Below are positions 44,111 through 53,205 of a stretch of 64,000 bases of DNA, piece by piece; the stretch's first letter is position 1; every line of letters starts with the position of its first letter. The DNA comes from an uncultured Flavobacteriaceae bacterium (lineage in GTDB: Bacteria; Bacteroidota; Bacteroidia; Flavobacteriales; Flavobacteriaceae), in assembly GCA_947502975.1 (NCBI GenBank), contig CANNBV010000001.1, positions 124,001 to 188,000 of the forward strand, written 5' to 3'. Below the pieces are notes generated by a model, which saw nothing but the letters and a program-made list of their open reading frames with translations, ran no database searches and was not told where the DNA came from. Both the position numbers and the translations under genes were made by a program.

Positions 44111-44727
44111 TTAATTTTGTAATCATTTTTATTTCCTAAAAGTGTTAGGAATTCATTCTAAATATACTCAATAGAAGGTGAAGTGAAGCTATTAAGTTTT
44201 TACAAAGCTACGGTTTTAATATTAAATCATCTAAATTCATTGTTAAATCATAGTTATCCACATTATATATCATATTAATATTTTCTTTTTAAAATTTAAA
44301 AAAATAAATGATGGTTATTATAGCGTGTTGATAGCGGTATAACTTTTTTAAACTTTGTTTTGAAATATATCTTATTGAATATTGTTGATAGGAAATTAAC
44401 AGCTTTTAAAACTGTAACTTGTTATAATCTAATTGATTTCTAATTAGTATTAACAACTGTTTATAACCTAAACTAACAGTAATTGTTTAATAAGTATTTT
44501 AATTAACATAACTTAAAAGTACATGTTGAGGTGCTGATAACTTAACCAAAAATTTACATTAACTAATTTGCATGTTAACTAAAGGTTATGGATTGTAATT
44601 TTTAAGTGATTTTCCTAATTATTTTTATAAAAATCCATCAAGAGATATTAACAAGTCATTAAAAGTGTAGTTAACAGCATTTGCTTTTAGTAACTTTGTA
44701 TTGTAAAACTACTTATTATAAATTATC
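44111..44727. other. 617-base AT-rich spacer without genes
   Basis: No ORF is supported here. The region is very AT-rich, holds a perfect DnaA-box sequence TTATCCACA (44254-44262) and repeats TTAACA at least five times (near 44396, 44449, 44502, 44649 and 44672). It must carry the divergent rnr and rpiB promoters. It is unusually long for this window. Confidence 0.5.
44692..44699 (+). promoter_or_regulatory. -7 element of the rpiB promoter
   Basis: TAACTTTG matches TAnnTTTG exactly and lies 29 bases before the rpiB ATG, implying a short leader. No good TTG -33 element is seen at 17-21 bases upstream. Confidence 0.4.
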
Positions 44728-45162
44728 ATGACAATATCTATAGGAAATGATCACGCTGGTACAGATTATAAATTTGCAATAAAAGAATATTTAGAAAGCC
44801 AAGGATATACTGTTAACAACTATGGAACCGATGTACATGATAGTGTAGATTATCCAGATTTTGTACATCCTGTTGCCAAAACTATAGTAAATAAAGAAGC
44901 AGATTATGGTATTTTAATTTGTGGAAGTGCTAATGGTGTTGCGATGACTGCTAATAAATACCAAGAAGTAAGAGCTGGTTTATGTTGGACTAAAGAAATT
45001 GTGAAATTAATACGACAACATAATAATGCTAATATTATTTGTATTCCGGCACGTTTTACAGCAATTCCTCAAGCCATTCAAATGGTGGAAACATTTTTGA
45101 AAACTGATTTTGAAGGTGGAAGACATCAAAATCGTATAGATAAAATTCCATTATCTTGTTAA
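44728..45162 (+). CDS. rpiB: Ribose-5-phosphate isomerase B
   Basis: This enzyme interconverts ribose-5-phosphate and ribulose-5-phosphate in the pentose phosphate pathway. Its 144 residues match the RpiB/LacAB family. GNDHAGTDYKFAIKEYLESQG lies at the N-terminus (phosphate-binding and catalytic region), followed by VDYPDFVHPVA. The ILICGSANGVAMTANK loop has Cys as the likely catalytic base, and HNNANIICIPAR follows. It is 3 bases from the downstream CDF transporter gene, suggesting an operon. Confidence 0.94.
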   Translation: MTISIGNDHAGTDYKFAIKEYLESQGYTVNNYGTDVHDSVDYPDFVHPVAKTIVNKEADYGILICGSANGVAMTANKYQEVRAGLCWTKEIVKLIRQHNNANIICIPARFTAIPQAIQMVETFLKTDFEGGRHQNRIDKIPLSC

Positions 45163-45165
45163 CAC

Positions 45166-46086
45166 ATGTCACACACACATGGTCATAATCACTCACATCA
45201 TCACCATGGCGATTTAAAAGGTCGCAATCTTTTCATATCTATTTTATTAAATATTATAATCACTGTAGCGCAAGTTGTTGGTGGTTTACTTTCAGGTAGT
45301 TTATCACTTTTAAGTGATGCTTTGCATAATTTTAGTGATGTATTATCTTTAATTATAAGTTATGTAGCTAACCGACTTTCAAAACGAAAAGCTTCTAATA
45401 AAAAAACATTTGGGTATAAGCGTGCTGAAATATTAGCTGCGTTTATTAATGCTGCTACTTTAATGATTGTAGCTATTTTATTGATTATTGAAGCTGTAGA
45501 GCGTTTTCAAAATCCGCAAGAAATTGAATCTAATTTGGTGATTTGGTTGTCTTTAATAGCTATTCTAGGTAATGGGTTTAGTGTTTTATTATTGAAGAAA
45601 GACTCTGAGGTTAATATGAATATGAAAAGTGCCTATTTACACTTATTAACAGATATGATGGCTAGTGTTGCAGTATTAATAGGTGGTTTATTGATGAAGT
45701 ATTTTGAGCTGTTTTGGGTGGACAGTGTTTTAACATTTGTTATTGCCTTGTATTTGGTTTGGATGGGCTGGGATTTATTAAAAAATTCAACAAAAGTATT
45801 AATGTTGTTTACACCTGATAGTATTCCTATTCAAAAAATTGTAGATGAAATAAATACTTTTGAATCTGTAAAAAACACACATCACGTGCATGTATGGCAA
45901 TTAAATGAAGATGAAATACATTTAGAGGCACATATAGATTTTCATGAAGATATTACTTTGTCTCAGTTTGATACTATTTTACATGAGATTGAAGCTTTAG
46001 TATTTAAAAAGTATGATATTAACCATGTGAATATTCAGCCAGAGTATGGTAAAGATGATGCTAAAGAAGTGATTGTGCAGGATTAA
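45166..46086 (+). CDS. CDF-family metal cation exporter
   Basis: This is an inner-membrane exporter of Zn2+ or related divalent cations, 306 residues. It has a His-rich N-terminus (SHTHGHNHSHHHHGD) and six helices. The HxxxD/HxxxD-type metal sites are SLLSDALHNFSDVL in helix 2 and HLLTDMMASVAV in helix 5. A cytosolic C-terminal domain has HHVHVWQLNEDEIHLEAH, typical of CzcD/ZitB. It follows rpiB by 3 bases. Zinc is the likeliest substrate. Confidence 0.93.
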   Translation: MSHTHGHNHSHHHHGDLKGRNLFISILLNIIITVAQVVGGLLSGSLSLLSDALHNFSDVLSLIISYVANRLSKRKASNKKTFGYKRAEILAAFINAATLMIVAILLIIEAVERFQNPQEIESNLVIWLSLIAILGNGFSVLLLKKDSEVNMNMKSAYLHLLTDMMASVAVLIGGLLMKYFELFWVDSVLTFVIALYLVWMGWDLLKNSTKVLMLFTPDSIPIQKIVDEINTFESVKNTHHVHVWQLNEDEIHLEAHIDFHEDITLSQFDTILHEIEALVFKKYDINHVNIQPEYGKDDAKEVIVQD

Positions 46087-46126
46087 AAAAGTGTTTAAAA
46101 ATTAGAAATAATGTTGGCGGATAATT

Positions 46127-46211
46127 GCGCTAGGGATTGCAGTGGCAGCTTTTGGCGAGGCGCGCATCGAGCCAAAACTATTAACGGAAAGCCCGACCCT
46201 TGTGGTAGCGC
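46127..46211 (+). ncRNA. Candidate structured RNA, GC-rich element
   Basis: Outer arms GCGCTA/TAGCGC close a domain with GGG/CCC next to them and an inner perfect 7-bp hairpin TTTTGGC/GCCAAAA (46150-46156 with 46171-46177). The GGATTGCAGTGGCAGC and ACGGAAAGCCCGACCC segments resemble a conserved intergenic element that I recall from many Flavobacteriaceae, possibly the published flavo-1 RNA, though I cannot confirm the name. It is far richer in GC than its surroundings and ends 14 bases before the GNAT start. The strand is uncertain. Confidence 0.55.
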
Positions 46212-46225
46212 CTAAATAAAAAATA

Positions 46226-46672
46226 TTGAGTTTGAAAATTGAAATAAAAGGATTTAGTGAATTAACTACTGTTGAGCTATATGATGTGTTGCAATTACGT
46301 AGTGAGGTTTTTGTTGTAGAGCAGGATTGTGTGTACCAAGATATTGATTATAAAGACCAGAATGCACTACATGTTTTAGGATATAAAAATGGTACGTTGG
46401 TTGCTTATACGCGTATTTTTAAACCAGGATATTATTTTACGGAGGCAAGTATTGGTAGGGTAGTAGTAAGAAAAAATGAGCGTACTTTTAAGTATGGTTA
46501 TGTTATTATGGAAGCTTCAATTAAGGCTATTGAGGAGCAATTTGGAGAGAGTATTATTAAAATTTCTGCTCAGGAATATTTAGAACAGTTTTACAGTAAT
46601 TTAGGTTTTAGCAGAAAAGGCACATCTTATTTAGAAGATGGTATTCCTCATATTGCGATGGTAAAATCTTAA
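46226..46672 (+). CDS. GNAT N-acetyltransferase, ElaA-like
   Basis: This is a 148-residue cytosolic acetyltransferase-fold protein of the ElaA type. The N-terminal block LYDVLQLRSEVFVVEQDCVYQDID is diagnostic. The acetyl-CoA loop region is IGRVVVRKNERTFKYGYVIMEAS, where the usual R-x-x-G-x-G/A is degenerate. It uses a TTG start at 46226, with no in-frame ATG nearby, and sits just downstream of the GC-rich element. Its stop is 1 base from the end of the convergent LRR gene. The substrate is unknown. Confidence 0.88.
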   Translation: MSLKIEIKGFSELTTVELYDVLQLRSEVFVVEQDCVYQDIDYKDQNALHVLGYKNGTLVAYTRIFKPGYYFTEASIGRVVVRKNERTFKYGYVIMEASIKAIEEQFGESIIKISAQEYLEQFYSNLGFSRKGTSYLEDGIPHIAMVKS

Positions 46673-46673
46673 A

Positions 46674-48020
46674 CTATCGTTTTAAAGCGAAATATCCACG
46701 GAGAATTTCTTGGTTATCTAATACGATTTCATACCAATAACTATTTGTTGGTAAGTACCTACCATTAAAGGTACCATCCCAACCTTGGGAGTTTCTTGGT
46801 AAATGTTTGATGAGTTTTCCAAATCTATTGTAAATTGAAATATTATTAATTTGGTTATTTGGATCAGTAACGTTCCAAACATCATTAATACCATCATTAT
46901 TTGGAGTAAAATATTTTGGAATAAAATAAGGTTGATCTGATACTATAAAGTTAAAACTACTTTGGGTGCTAAAACATGACGCTGTATCGTATATATAGAT
47001 GGTTTGAGATGAAGTAAGAATATCTCCTGCATTAAGCATTATACCATTACCATCCAGCTGAGTAAAATAATCGCCTTGTGTTAAAACAGGCAAAGTATAT
47101 GATGTTGCGATAACATCGTTAAGCATATCGACATCAATTCCAGAATTACAATCATCAATAGATTCTACATAATTAGTAAAAGCAGTAGGAAACCAGTTCA
47201 TTCTATTTCCATTTAAATTATCAACTATAACGCAATTTAAATCGGGGTTTTCATTAAAATCTACCGATAAGAAATCAATATTATTGTTGTTCTTAATGTT
47301 AAGAAGGCATAATTGATTGTTATTGCATTTTAAGTTAACCAATTCACTATTTAATGATAAATCTAAAATGGTTATTAGATTATTAGAACAATTTAAAATA
47401 GAAAGTTTAGGATTGTTTTCAAGATTTAAATTAGTAATAAAGTTTTCTTCACAAACAAAGTTTACTAACGCTGTGTTTTTTGATAATTCTAAACTATTTA
47501 AACGATTATTACTACATATAAGAATGTCTAAATTAATATTTTTTGAAGTATCTAAATTTGTTATTTGATTATTCTCACATGTTAATACACTAAGTTTTGA
47601 ATTATTAGAAATATCAAGGTTTGATAAATTATTACCTTCACAACGCAAGGAAAGAAGTTCTTGATTTTGACTTACATCAATATTTGGTATAGTATTATTA
47701 AAACACCAAAAGATTTGTAAGTTTTTATTGTTACTTATATCAATATCAATAAGCAGGTTATCTTGAACAAACAATTGTGTTAGGCCTTCAAAATCTTCAA
47801 TACCTGTAAGATCTCGAATATTTCTATTGCTCATTGTTAAACTTGTAACATTTACAATATTAGCAGTAGGTACAAAGTTATCTAAAGGAGGAGTATCAAA
47901 ACCTACTTCGATTAAAAATTGCTCAAAATTATCGTCAGGTATAAAGGTATTTTGAGACAACCCAATATTAACATAAAATAAGAGAAATATCAGAAAGTAG
48001 TGGCTTAATTTAAAAGACAT
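46674..48020 (-). CDS. LRR surface protein with T9SS type B sorting domain
   Basis: This 448-residue exported protein has a signal peptide (FLIFLLFYVNIGLSQ). About nine leucine-rich repeats of 21 residues follow (for example LSVLTCENNQITNLDTSKNIN), spanning about residues 60-265. A linker domain and a C-terminal gliding-motility type B sorting domain (about 360-448) complete it, with YFTPNNDGINDVWNV, SIYNRFGKLI and WDGTFNGRYLPTNSYWYEI. It resembles internalin-like adhesins displayed by T9SS. It follows an OmpA-family gene by 6 bases, a common pairing in which the outer-membrane protein may anchor the secreted one. The ligand is unknown. Confidence 0.88.
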   Translation of the reverse strand: MSFKLSHYFLIFLLFYVNIGLSQNTFIPDDNFEQFLIEVGFDTPPLDNFVPTANIVNVTSLTMSNRNIRDLTGIEDFEGLTQLFVQDNLLIDIDISNNKNLQIFWCFNNTIPNIDVSQNQELLSLRCEGNNLSNLDISNNSKLSVLTCENNQITNLDTSKNINLDILICSNNRLNSLELSKNTALVNFVCEENFITNLNLENNPKLSILNCSNNLITILDLSLNSELVNLKCNNNQLCLLNIKNNNNIDFLSVDFNENPDLNCVIVDNLNGNRMNWFPTAFTNYVESIDDCNSGIDVDMLNDVIATSYTLPVLTQGDYFTQLDGNGIMLNAGDILTSSQTIYIYDTASCFSTQSSFNFIVSDQPYFIPKYFTPNNDGINDVWNVTDPNNQINNISIYNRFGKLIKHLPRNSQGWDGTFNGRYLPTNSYWYEIVLDNQEILRGYFALKR

Positions 48021-48026
48021 TACTAC

Positions 48027-48890
48027 CTATTTAGTATTATTACCAACGTAGGTAATTACAATCTCTACGCGTCTATCAAATTGAGGATCGCCACCCAGAG
48101 GAAACCTTCTGCGCATGCCAACAAAACGCATACGTTTTTTATCTACGCCTTTTTTTGCAAAATAGTCGTATACATATTTAGCTCTAGCAACAGATAGATT
48201 GCGTTTTTTTGTTCTTTTATCTACAGCGTCTCTTGTATATTTAGTGCAGCATACATGACCTTGAATTGTGAAATATATATCATCTCGTTCTACTAAAGCC
48301 TTTGCTATTTCTTCTAAGGTTTTTTTTGATTTTGATACAACAGTGCTATACCCTGTTTTAAATAGTATATCTTTAAAAATGATTTTATCTCCAACTTCTA
48401 AATCACCTTTTATTTGTTCAGTAATGGTTGGGTTTTGAACGATGTTATCTTTACTAGATTCTGCCTTTACTTCTGGTTCTAATACTTTTTCTGTTACAAT
48501 TATTTCAACTTTTCTATTAAGACCTCTTATCTTTAAGATATCTTTTTCACTAATTATTTTAAGTAATATTTCTCCTTTACCATCTACATTTCTAATGAGA
48601 GATTCGCTTATTTCGTTATTGGCAAATATGGTTTTAATAGCATCTGCCCGTTGCTGAGACAGCACCATATTGTATGAATCTGCTCCTACATCATCACAAA
48701 ACCCATAAATAACGATAGATTCAATTTCAATTTCTTGAAGTTTAGAAATAAAAAGTAGTAACCGGTTTTCTTCGGTTTTAGGCACAGCAAATTCGTCAGT
48801 ATTAAAATATACATCATGGGTATATTGTGTTTGTGAAAACACAATAGACATTTGAAAGCATAACAATATGATTACAAGCAGTCTACGCAT
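48027..48890 (-). CDS. OmpA-family protein with two OmpA-like domains
   Basis: This is a 287-residue exported protein (signal MRRLLVIILLCFQMSIVFSQ) with two consecutive OmpA C-terminal-like domains. One spans about residues 25-130 (YFNTDEFAVPKTEENRLLL, IYGFCDDVGADSYNMVLSQQRADA). The other spans about 155-285 (FKDILFKTGYSTVVSKSKKTLEE, IQGHVCC, NLSVARAKYVYDYFAKKGVD). The second keeps the peptidoglycan-binding pattern; the first looks partly degenerate. There is no beta-barrel, so it is periplasmic or membrane-associated by contact. It is cotranscribed with the LRR/T9SS type B gene. Confidence 0.88.
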   Translation of the reverse strand: MRRLLVIILLCFQMSIVFSQTQYTHDVYFNTDEFAVPKTEENRLLLFISKLQEIEIESIVIYGFCDDVGADSYNMVLSQQRADAIKTIFANNEISESLIRNVDGKGEILLKIISEKDILKIRGLNRKVEIIVTEKVLEPEVKAESSKDNIVQNPTITEQIKGDLEVGDKIIFKDILFKTGYSTVVSKSKKTLEEIAKALVERDDIYFTIQGHVCCTKYTRDAVDKRTKKRNLSVARAKYVYDYFAKKGVDKKRMRFVGMRRRFPLGGDPQFDRRVEIVITYVGNNTK

Positions 48891-48935
48891 TCTGGGGGAA
48901 GCTATTAATGGCTAAAGATAGTATTTTTTAGAAAT

Positions 48936-50570
48936 CTACCTTAAATAATCCATGTACGTCATAGTATTACCGAGGATTTGCGCACTTTTCTGAATATGAG
49001 GGTCATTAGTTTTGTAATATTCGTACAAACCTTCTCTGTAGGCATATCTCTTTACTATTTCTTCTGTAAGCGATTTTAAAACAAAATCTTTGTGTTCATC
49101 TATGGCTTGATTTTTAGATGCTCTTAGTCCAGATATAAGTGTATCATAGTCGGCTTTTATATCGTCATTTAAGTTTTCGGTAATTGCTGTTTCATAAGCT
49201 TTATAAAGTGCTTTTTCTGTATCGGTTGTAAAAGAAAAGTTGTTTTTGTCTAAGTACTTTTTAAAATCTTTGAAATCAGTATCTGTTAATTTGAAATTAT
49301 CAATATTAAACGATGGGTTTTTGTAATAATAGTCCGTAGCAAAATCAAATATTAAGTTACTATTTAGTATAGCTTTAGTTATGGTAGTATTCTTTACTTT
49401 ATTGATCGTTACGTCAGGAAAAATACCTCCGCCATCAAAAACTTTACGTCCATTTTTAGTTTTAAATTCGTTATAGTTTTCCTGTTTTACACGAACTGCT
49501 TCACCGTTTTCGTTTCTGTTCCAATAATCAAGCGATTGAATACATCTACCAGATGGTGTGTAATATCTGGAAATCGTAATTTTTATTTGTGTACCGTAAG
49601 TTAAACGCTTTGGGCGTTGCACTAACCCTTTACCAAAACTACGACCACCAACAATGACAGCGCGGTCTAGATCTTGCAAGGTTCCTGATACAATTTCACT
49701 AGCAGATGCACTAGAACCATCTATTAAAACAACTAATGGAATTTCGGTATCCAAAGGATCTCTAGTGGTAAAGTATTGCTTATTGTATTTTTTAACTTTA
49801 GATTTTGTGGTGACTACCAGTTGCCCTTTAGGGACAAATAAATTTACAATATTTACAGCTTCGTTTAATAATCCACCTGGATTTCCTCTTAAATCTAAAA
49901 TAACACGTTCTGCACCTTGAGCCTTTAAATCTCTTACAGCATAACTTGTTTCGGCAGACGCTTTTCGGTTAAATTTGCTAAGTACTACATAACCTGTTTT
50001 AGTGTCAATCATAGAATAATGAGGTACAGCTTTTATCTCAACTTCAGCACGTTCAATAGTAGCTGTTTTAGTTTCTTTATTACGCCTAAAAGTTACATTT
50101 ACTGTACTACCAGAACTGCCTTTTAATAAATTACCTGAGTCTTCTTTATAATCGGAAACGACAACGGTTCCAACCTTAATAATTTCGTCACCAGCTTTTA
50201 GCCCAGCTTTATCTGCAGGATAGTCTTTATAGGGTTCAATAATAACCAATTTGTCTTTTAAGGTTTTTACGCGAGCACCAATACCAGTATAATCGCCTGT
50301 ATTATTAATTCTAGCGGCTTCTACATCTTGTTCGTTCATAAAACGTGTATACGGATCTAGATCATCTAACATGCTTTTTATAGCAGTGTCCATTAAATCT
50401 GCTGGATTGGTATCATCCACATAATTCATATTGATTTCTTTGTAGAGCGTTGTAAAAATTTCAATCTGTTTTGCTATTTCAAAAAAATCGTTTTTAAATG
50501 CGGTTGTGCTTAAGAATACAACGCAAAGTAATGCTGGGATAATTATTTTCTTTTTGAATAATTTCTTCAT
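48936..50570 (-). CDS. ctpA-like: S41 carboxy-terminal processing protease
   Basis: This is a 544-residue periplasmic tail-specific protease. It has an N-terminal signal/anchor (IIIPALLCVVFLSTTAF), a helical region, and a PDZ domain at about residues 90-175 (GIGARVKTLKDKLVIIEPY, AGLKAGDEIIKVG). The S41 core has the catalytic Ser within DGSSASASEIVSG (near residue 289) and Lys314 in GGRSFGKGLVQ. The C-terminal helical tail is about 200 residues, as in Bacteroidota CtpA. It lies 13 bases downstream of rnpA. The substrate is not known. Confidence 0.93.
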   Translation of the reverse strand: MKKLFKKKIIIPALLCVVFLSTTAFKNDFFEIAKQIEIFTTLYKEINMNYVDDTNPADLMDTAIKSMLDDLDPYTRFMNEQDVEAARINNTGDYTGIGARVKTLKDKLVIIEPYKDYPADKAGLKAGDEIIKVGTVVVSDYKEDSGNLLKGSSGSTVNVTFRRNKETKTATIERAEVEIKAVPHYSMIDTKTGYVVLSKFNRKASAETSYAVRDLKAQGAERVILDLRGNPGGLLNEAVNIVNLFVPKGQLVVTTKSKVKKYNKQYFTTRDPLDTEIPLVVLIDGSSASASEIVSGTLQDLDRAVIVGGRSFGKGLVQRPKRLTYGTQIKITISRYYTPSGRCIQSLDYWNRNENGEAVRVKQENYNEFKTKNGRKVFDGGGIFPDVTINKVKNTTITKAILNSNLIFDFATDYYYKNPSFNIDNFKLTDTDFKDFKKYLDKNNFSFTTDTEKALYKAYETAITENLNDDIKADYDTLISGLRASKNQAIDEHKDFVLKSLTEEIVKRYAYREGLYEYYKTNDPHIQKSAQILGNTMTYMDYLR

Positions 50571-50583
50571 AGTTATTAATTCT

Positions 50584-50955
50584 TTACGAAACCTTATTCA
50601 AAAACTTTTCAAATAAACGTTTCATGCTTGTTTCAATTTGGGTAAATGTGGGTTTCTCTTTGCCAATGTACAAAATCATAAACGCGTGTTGTGTTGTTAA
50701 ATTGTTAAAATAAGTAGCTTTATTTAGCCTGTAAACTTCTCTTAACAAACGTTTTATACGATTTCTGTCTACAGCTGTTTTAAAATTACGTTTTGATACC
50801 GAAACTCCAGTCTTTGCGATTACATCATCATTAAAAGTGATGCCTAAATACACCAAACGTAAAGGAAAAGCAGAAACAGATTGCCCTTCTGTAAACAGTT
50901 GGTCGATTAATATTTTGCTTTTAAGCTTTTCTTTTTTGGAGTAGGTATATTTCAC
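50584..50955 (-). CDS. rnpA: Ribonuclease P protein component
   Basis: This is the protein subunit of RNase P, which matures tRNA 5' ends. It has 123 residues with the classic N-terminal YSKKEKLKSKILIDQLF and the basic RNR motif VSKRNFKTAVDRNRIKRLLREVYR. The C-terminus is AFMILYIGKEKPTF. The usual neighbour rpmH is not present here. The downstream gene is ctpA-like. Confidence 0.95.
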   Translation of the reverse strand: MKYTYSKKEKLKSKILIDQLFTEGQSVSAFPLRLVYLGITFNDDVIAKTGVSVSKRNFKTAVDRNRIKRLLREVYRLNKATYFNNLTTQHAFMILYIGKEKPTFTQIETSMKRLFEKFLNKVS

Positions 50956-51042
50956 AAGTGTGCTTTTGTGTGGCTAAAGGTAGTGAAATATAGAGATTGA
51001 AATTTTTAGAAGAGTCAGAATTATAAGGAACAATAGAAGTGT

Positions 51043-51077
51043 TAAAAAATGACTAATACTAACTGAAACAATTAGTC
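51043..51077 (-). terminator. Terminator after the M1/82-residue gene pair
   Basis: GACTAAT (51051-51057) and ATTAGTC (51071-51077) form a perfect 7-bp stem. On the minus strand it is followed by ATTTTTT. It abuts the stop codon at 51078. Confidence 0.7.
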
Positions 51078-51326
51078 TTATATTTCTTCTCTAGACTCCA
51101 ATTCCTTTTTAATTTTTCTAACATTCATATAGTTTATCAATACCATAGGGATAAAAAACACAGGCATTAAAACTGTAGCACTAAACCCTCCTTCTTTCCA
51201 ATTAAAAAAACTAACAATAAACATAACACCTACTAATCCTGCTAAAACATAAAACGCCATTTGGAATGTTTTATACTTTTTCTGTAAAACATCAGTAGCT
51301 ACCTGTTTAAGGTCTTCTCGTTTCAT
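51078..51326 (-). CDS. Small two-helix membrane protein
   Basis: This is an 82-residue protein of unknown function. Two hydrophobic segments (FYVLAGLVGVMFIVSFF and VLMPVFFIPMVLINYMNV) are flanked by charged ends (KREDLKQVATDVLQKKYK and KIKKELESREEI). It lies 2 bases after the M1 peptidase gene and ends in a terminator, so the two form a transcription unit. It resembles generic redox or assembly accessory proteins only in layout; I do not assign a function. Confidence 0.7.
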   Translation of the reverse strand: MKREDLKQVATDVLQKKYKTFQMAFYVLAGLVGVMFIVSFFNWKEGGFSATVLMPVFFIPMVLINYMNVRKIKKELESREEI

Positions 51327-51328
51327 AA

Positions 51329-53140
51329 CTACATTTTATTATTCGTTTGGTCAACATCTGCCATTAAACCACTGGGGTCAATTTGTACACTTTTTACTGT
51401 TTTTTTAGTCTCAAGTGTGTAGGTAGGATATGCCCAAGCCCAATCTTCTATAGTAGTAGCCGTTGTCGGTTTTTCTCCGCGCATTATTTGTAAAGGAATA
51501 TAAAAGTCTTCTGTAGAGCCATCCTCATATATCACTTTTAAATCTATAGGCATTGGCATTAAACCTTTACGTTCTATAGTAATAGAGTTGCCGTTAATTG
51601 ATTTCACAGCATAATCTATAGTATTTGTAGTTTGTCCAAAATCCGTTAAATACCAGTCTAATTCTAAACCAGACACTTTTTCCGCAACGCGGATAAAATC
51701 ATTTGGTGTAGGGTGTTTAAATGACCAATCATTAAAATACTGTTTGATGGTTTTTTTAAGGTTCTCTGCCCCAATAACATACCCCAATTGTGCCATAAAA
51801 ACCTGACCTTTGCTATAAGCTGAAATACCATAAGCTTCATTATATTGATATCGATCTGCATGAGTTGTTAAAGGTTGCTCCTTACCTGAGTTTGCTAAGT
51901 AATAATAGCCTCTGTAAGCATTAGCAGAAGGGTTAGGGTTGTTACTTTTAAAAATACCATTCATTGCCCAGCTACTTATATAGCTTGTAAACCCTTCATC
52001 CATCCATTCGTGTTTTGCCTCATTTGTTGCTAATAAAAACTGAAACCAAGTATGTGCCATTTCATGAGCGGTTACACCAACTAAACTACCAAAGTTTCGA
52101 TTCCCAGTAATTAGCGTACACATGGCGTATTCCATACCACCGTCACCACCCTGGATAATAGAATATTGATTATAAGGATAATTACCGATATGCTTGCTAA
52201 AATATTGCATCAGCTCTACAGCTTTAGGCTGCATTTTTTTCCAATTTTCAAGTTTTTCTTTGTCTAAAGTGCTTTTGTAATAAAAGTTTAAAAGGGGGCC
52301 ATTGGGTACTTGAGCTGTATCATGAATATAGTCTGGATCTGCAGCCCAAGTAAAATCGTGTACATTTGGAGCGGTAAAATGAAGCGTTTTCTTATTACCA
52401 CTTTCCTTTTCTTCCTTTAAATAGCCAGTACCGCCAACAACATAGTTTTTATCAATTGTAAGCGTTACATCGAAATTTCCCCAAACACCATGAAACTCTC
52501 TGCCAATATATGGATCAGCATGCCAGCCTTCAAAATCATATTCAGCTAATTTTGGATACCATTGTGTCATAGATAGCGCGACACCTTCTTCATTATTGCG
52601 TCCAGAACGACGAATTTGTAAAGGTACCTGTCCATCAAAATTCATATTAAATGCTACACTTTCTCCTGGTTTTATAGGTGAAGCTAAATCAACCTCAAGA
52701 ACGGTTCCTACGGTTTCATATGTAACAGTTTTACCGTTTTGTTTTAAAGAATTTACTTTGATATACCCAATTTCGTTTGGTTGAAGTTTACTAATTCTAT
52801 TACCAACTCTAGGGTCTGGGTCCGCAATGGTTCTAGAGCGCACATCCATTTCGCTTCCTGGTTGAAACGCATTAAAATACAAATGATAAAATACTTTGTT
52901 TAAAACATTTGGAGAGTTATTAGTATAGACTAATTCTTGATTTCCAGTATATTGAAAAGTGTTTACATCCATATCTATATTCATCTTATAATCTGCATGT
53001 TGTTGCCAATATGTAGACATTTTTGTTGATGAAGTTGAAAGAAGCTGAGGTGCTTCAGAAGGAGTAGACATAGTACTTTTTGAACCACCACAGGCTATAA
53101 ATAGTGAACCACAAAAAATTGAAATTAATATACGTTTCAT
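51329..53140 (-). CDS. M1-family metallopeptidase lipoprotein
   Basis: This is a 603-residue zinc aminopeptidase-like enzyme, lipid-anchored through Cys17 (LFIACGGS) and so outside the cytosol. An N-terminal beta-domain (about 40-260) leads into the catalytic domain with GGMEYAM near residue 335, the substrate-recognition loop. The zinc site is His359-Glu360-x-x-His363 plus Glu382 (HEMAHTW...DEGFTSY). A catalytic Tyr is expected further on. It probably digests peptides at the cell surface or in the periplasm, close to the S8 protease encoded next to it. Confidence 0.93.
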   Translation of the reverse strand: MKRILISIFCGSLFIACGGSKSTMSTPSEAPQLLSTSSTKMSTYWQQHADYKMNIDMDVNTFQYTGNQELVYTNNSPNVLNKVFYHLYFNAFQPGSEMDVRSRTIADPDPRVGNRISKLQPNEIGYIKVNSLKQNGKTVTYETVGTVLEVDLASPIKPGESVAFNMNFDGQVPLQIRRSGRNNEEGVALSMTQWYPKLAEYDFEGWHADPYIGREFHGVWGNFDVTLTIDKNYVVGGTGYLKEEKESGNKKTLHFTAPNVHDFTWAADPDYIHDTAQVPNGPLLNFYYKSTLDKEKLENWKKMQPKAVELMQYFSKHIGNYPYNQYSIIQGGDGGMEYAMCTLITGNRNFGSLVGVTAHEMAHTWFQFLLATNEAKHEWMDEGFTSYISSWAMNGIFKSNNPNPSANAYRGYYYLANSGKEQPLTTHADRYQYNEAYGISAYSKGQVFMAQLGYVIGAENLKKTIKQYFNDWSFKHPTPNDFIRVAEKVSGLELDWYLTDFGQTTNTIDYAVKSINGNSITIERKGLMPMPIDLKVIYEDGSTEDFYIPLQIMRGEKPTTATTIEDWAWAYPTYTLETKKTVKSVQIDPSGLMADVDQTNNKM

Positions 53141-53152
53141 GTAATTTTGATT

Positions 53153-53188
53153 AAAAAGGGTACTTAAACTATTTAATATAAAGCACCC
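53153..53188 (-). terminator. Terminator after the S8 protease gene
   Basis: On the minus strand GGGTGCTT and AAGTACCC form an 8-bp stem with one G-T wobble and a loop of 15 bases, followed by TTTTTAAT. It lies 17 bases after the stop at 53206. Confidence 0.75.
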
Positions 53189-53205
53189 AAATGTTTTCTG
53201 AGTTT

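Noticed and set aside
46206-46225. Right arm of the GC-rich element as a simple terminator for the CDF gene
   Set aside because: The stem is followed by CTAAATAAAAAA, not a T run, and the pairing spans 85 bases.
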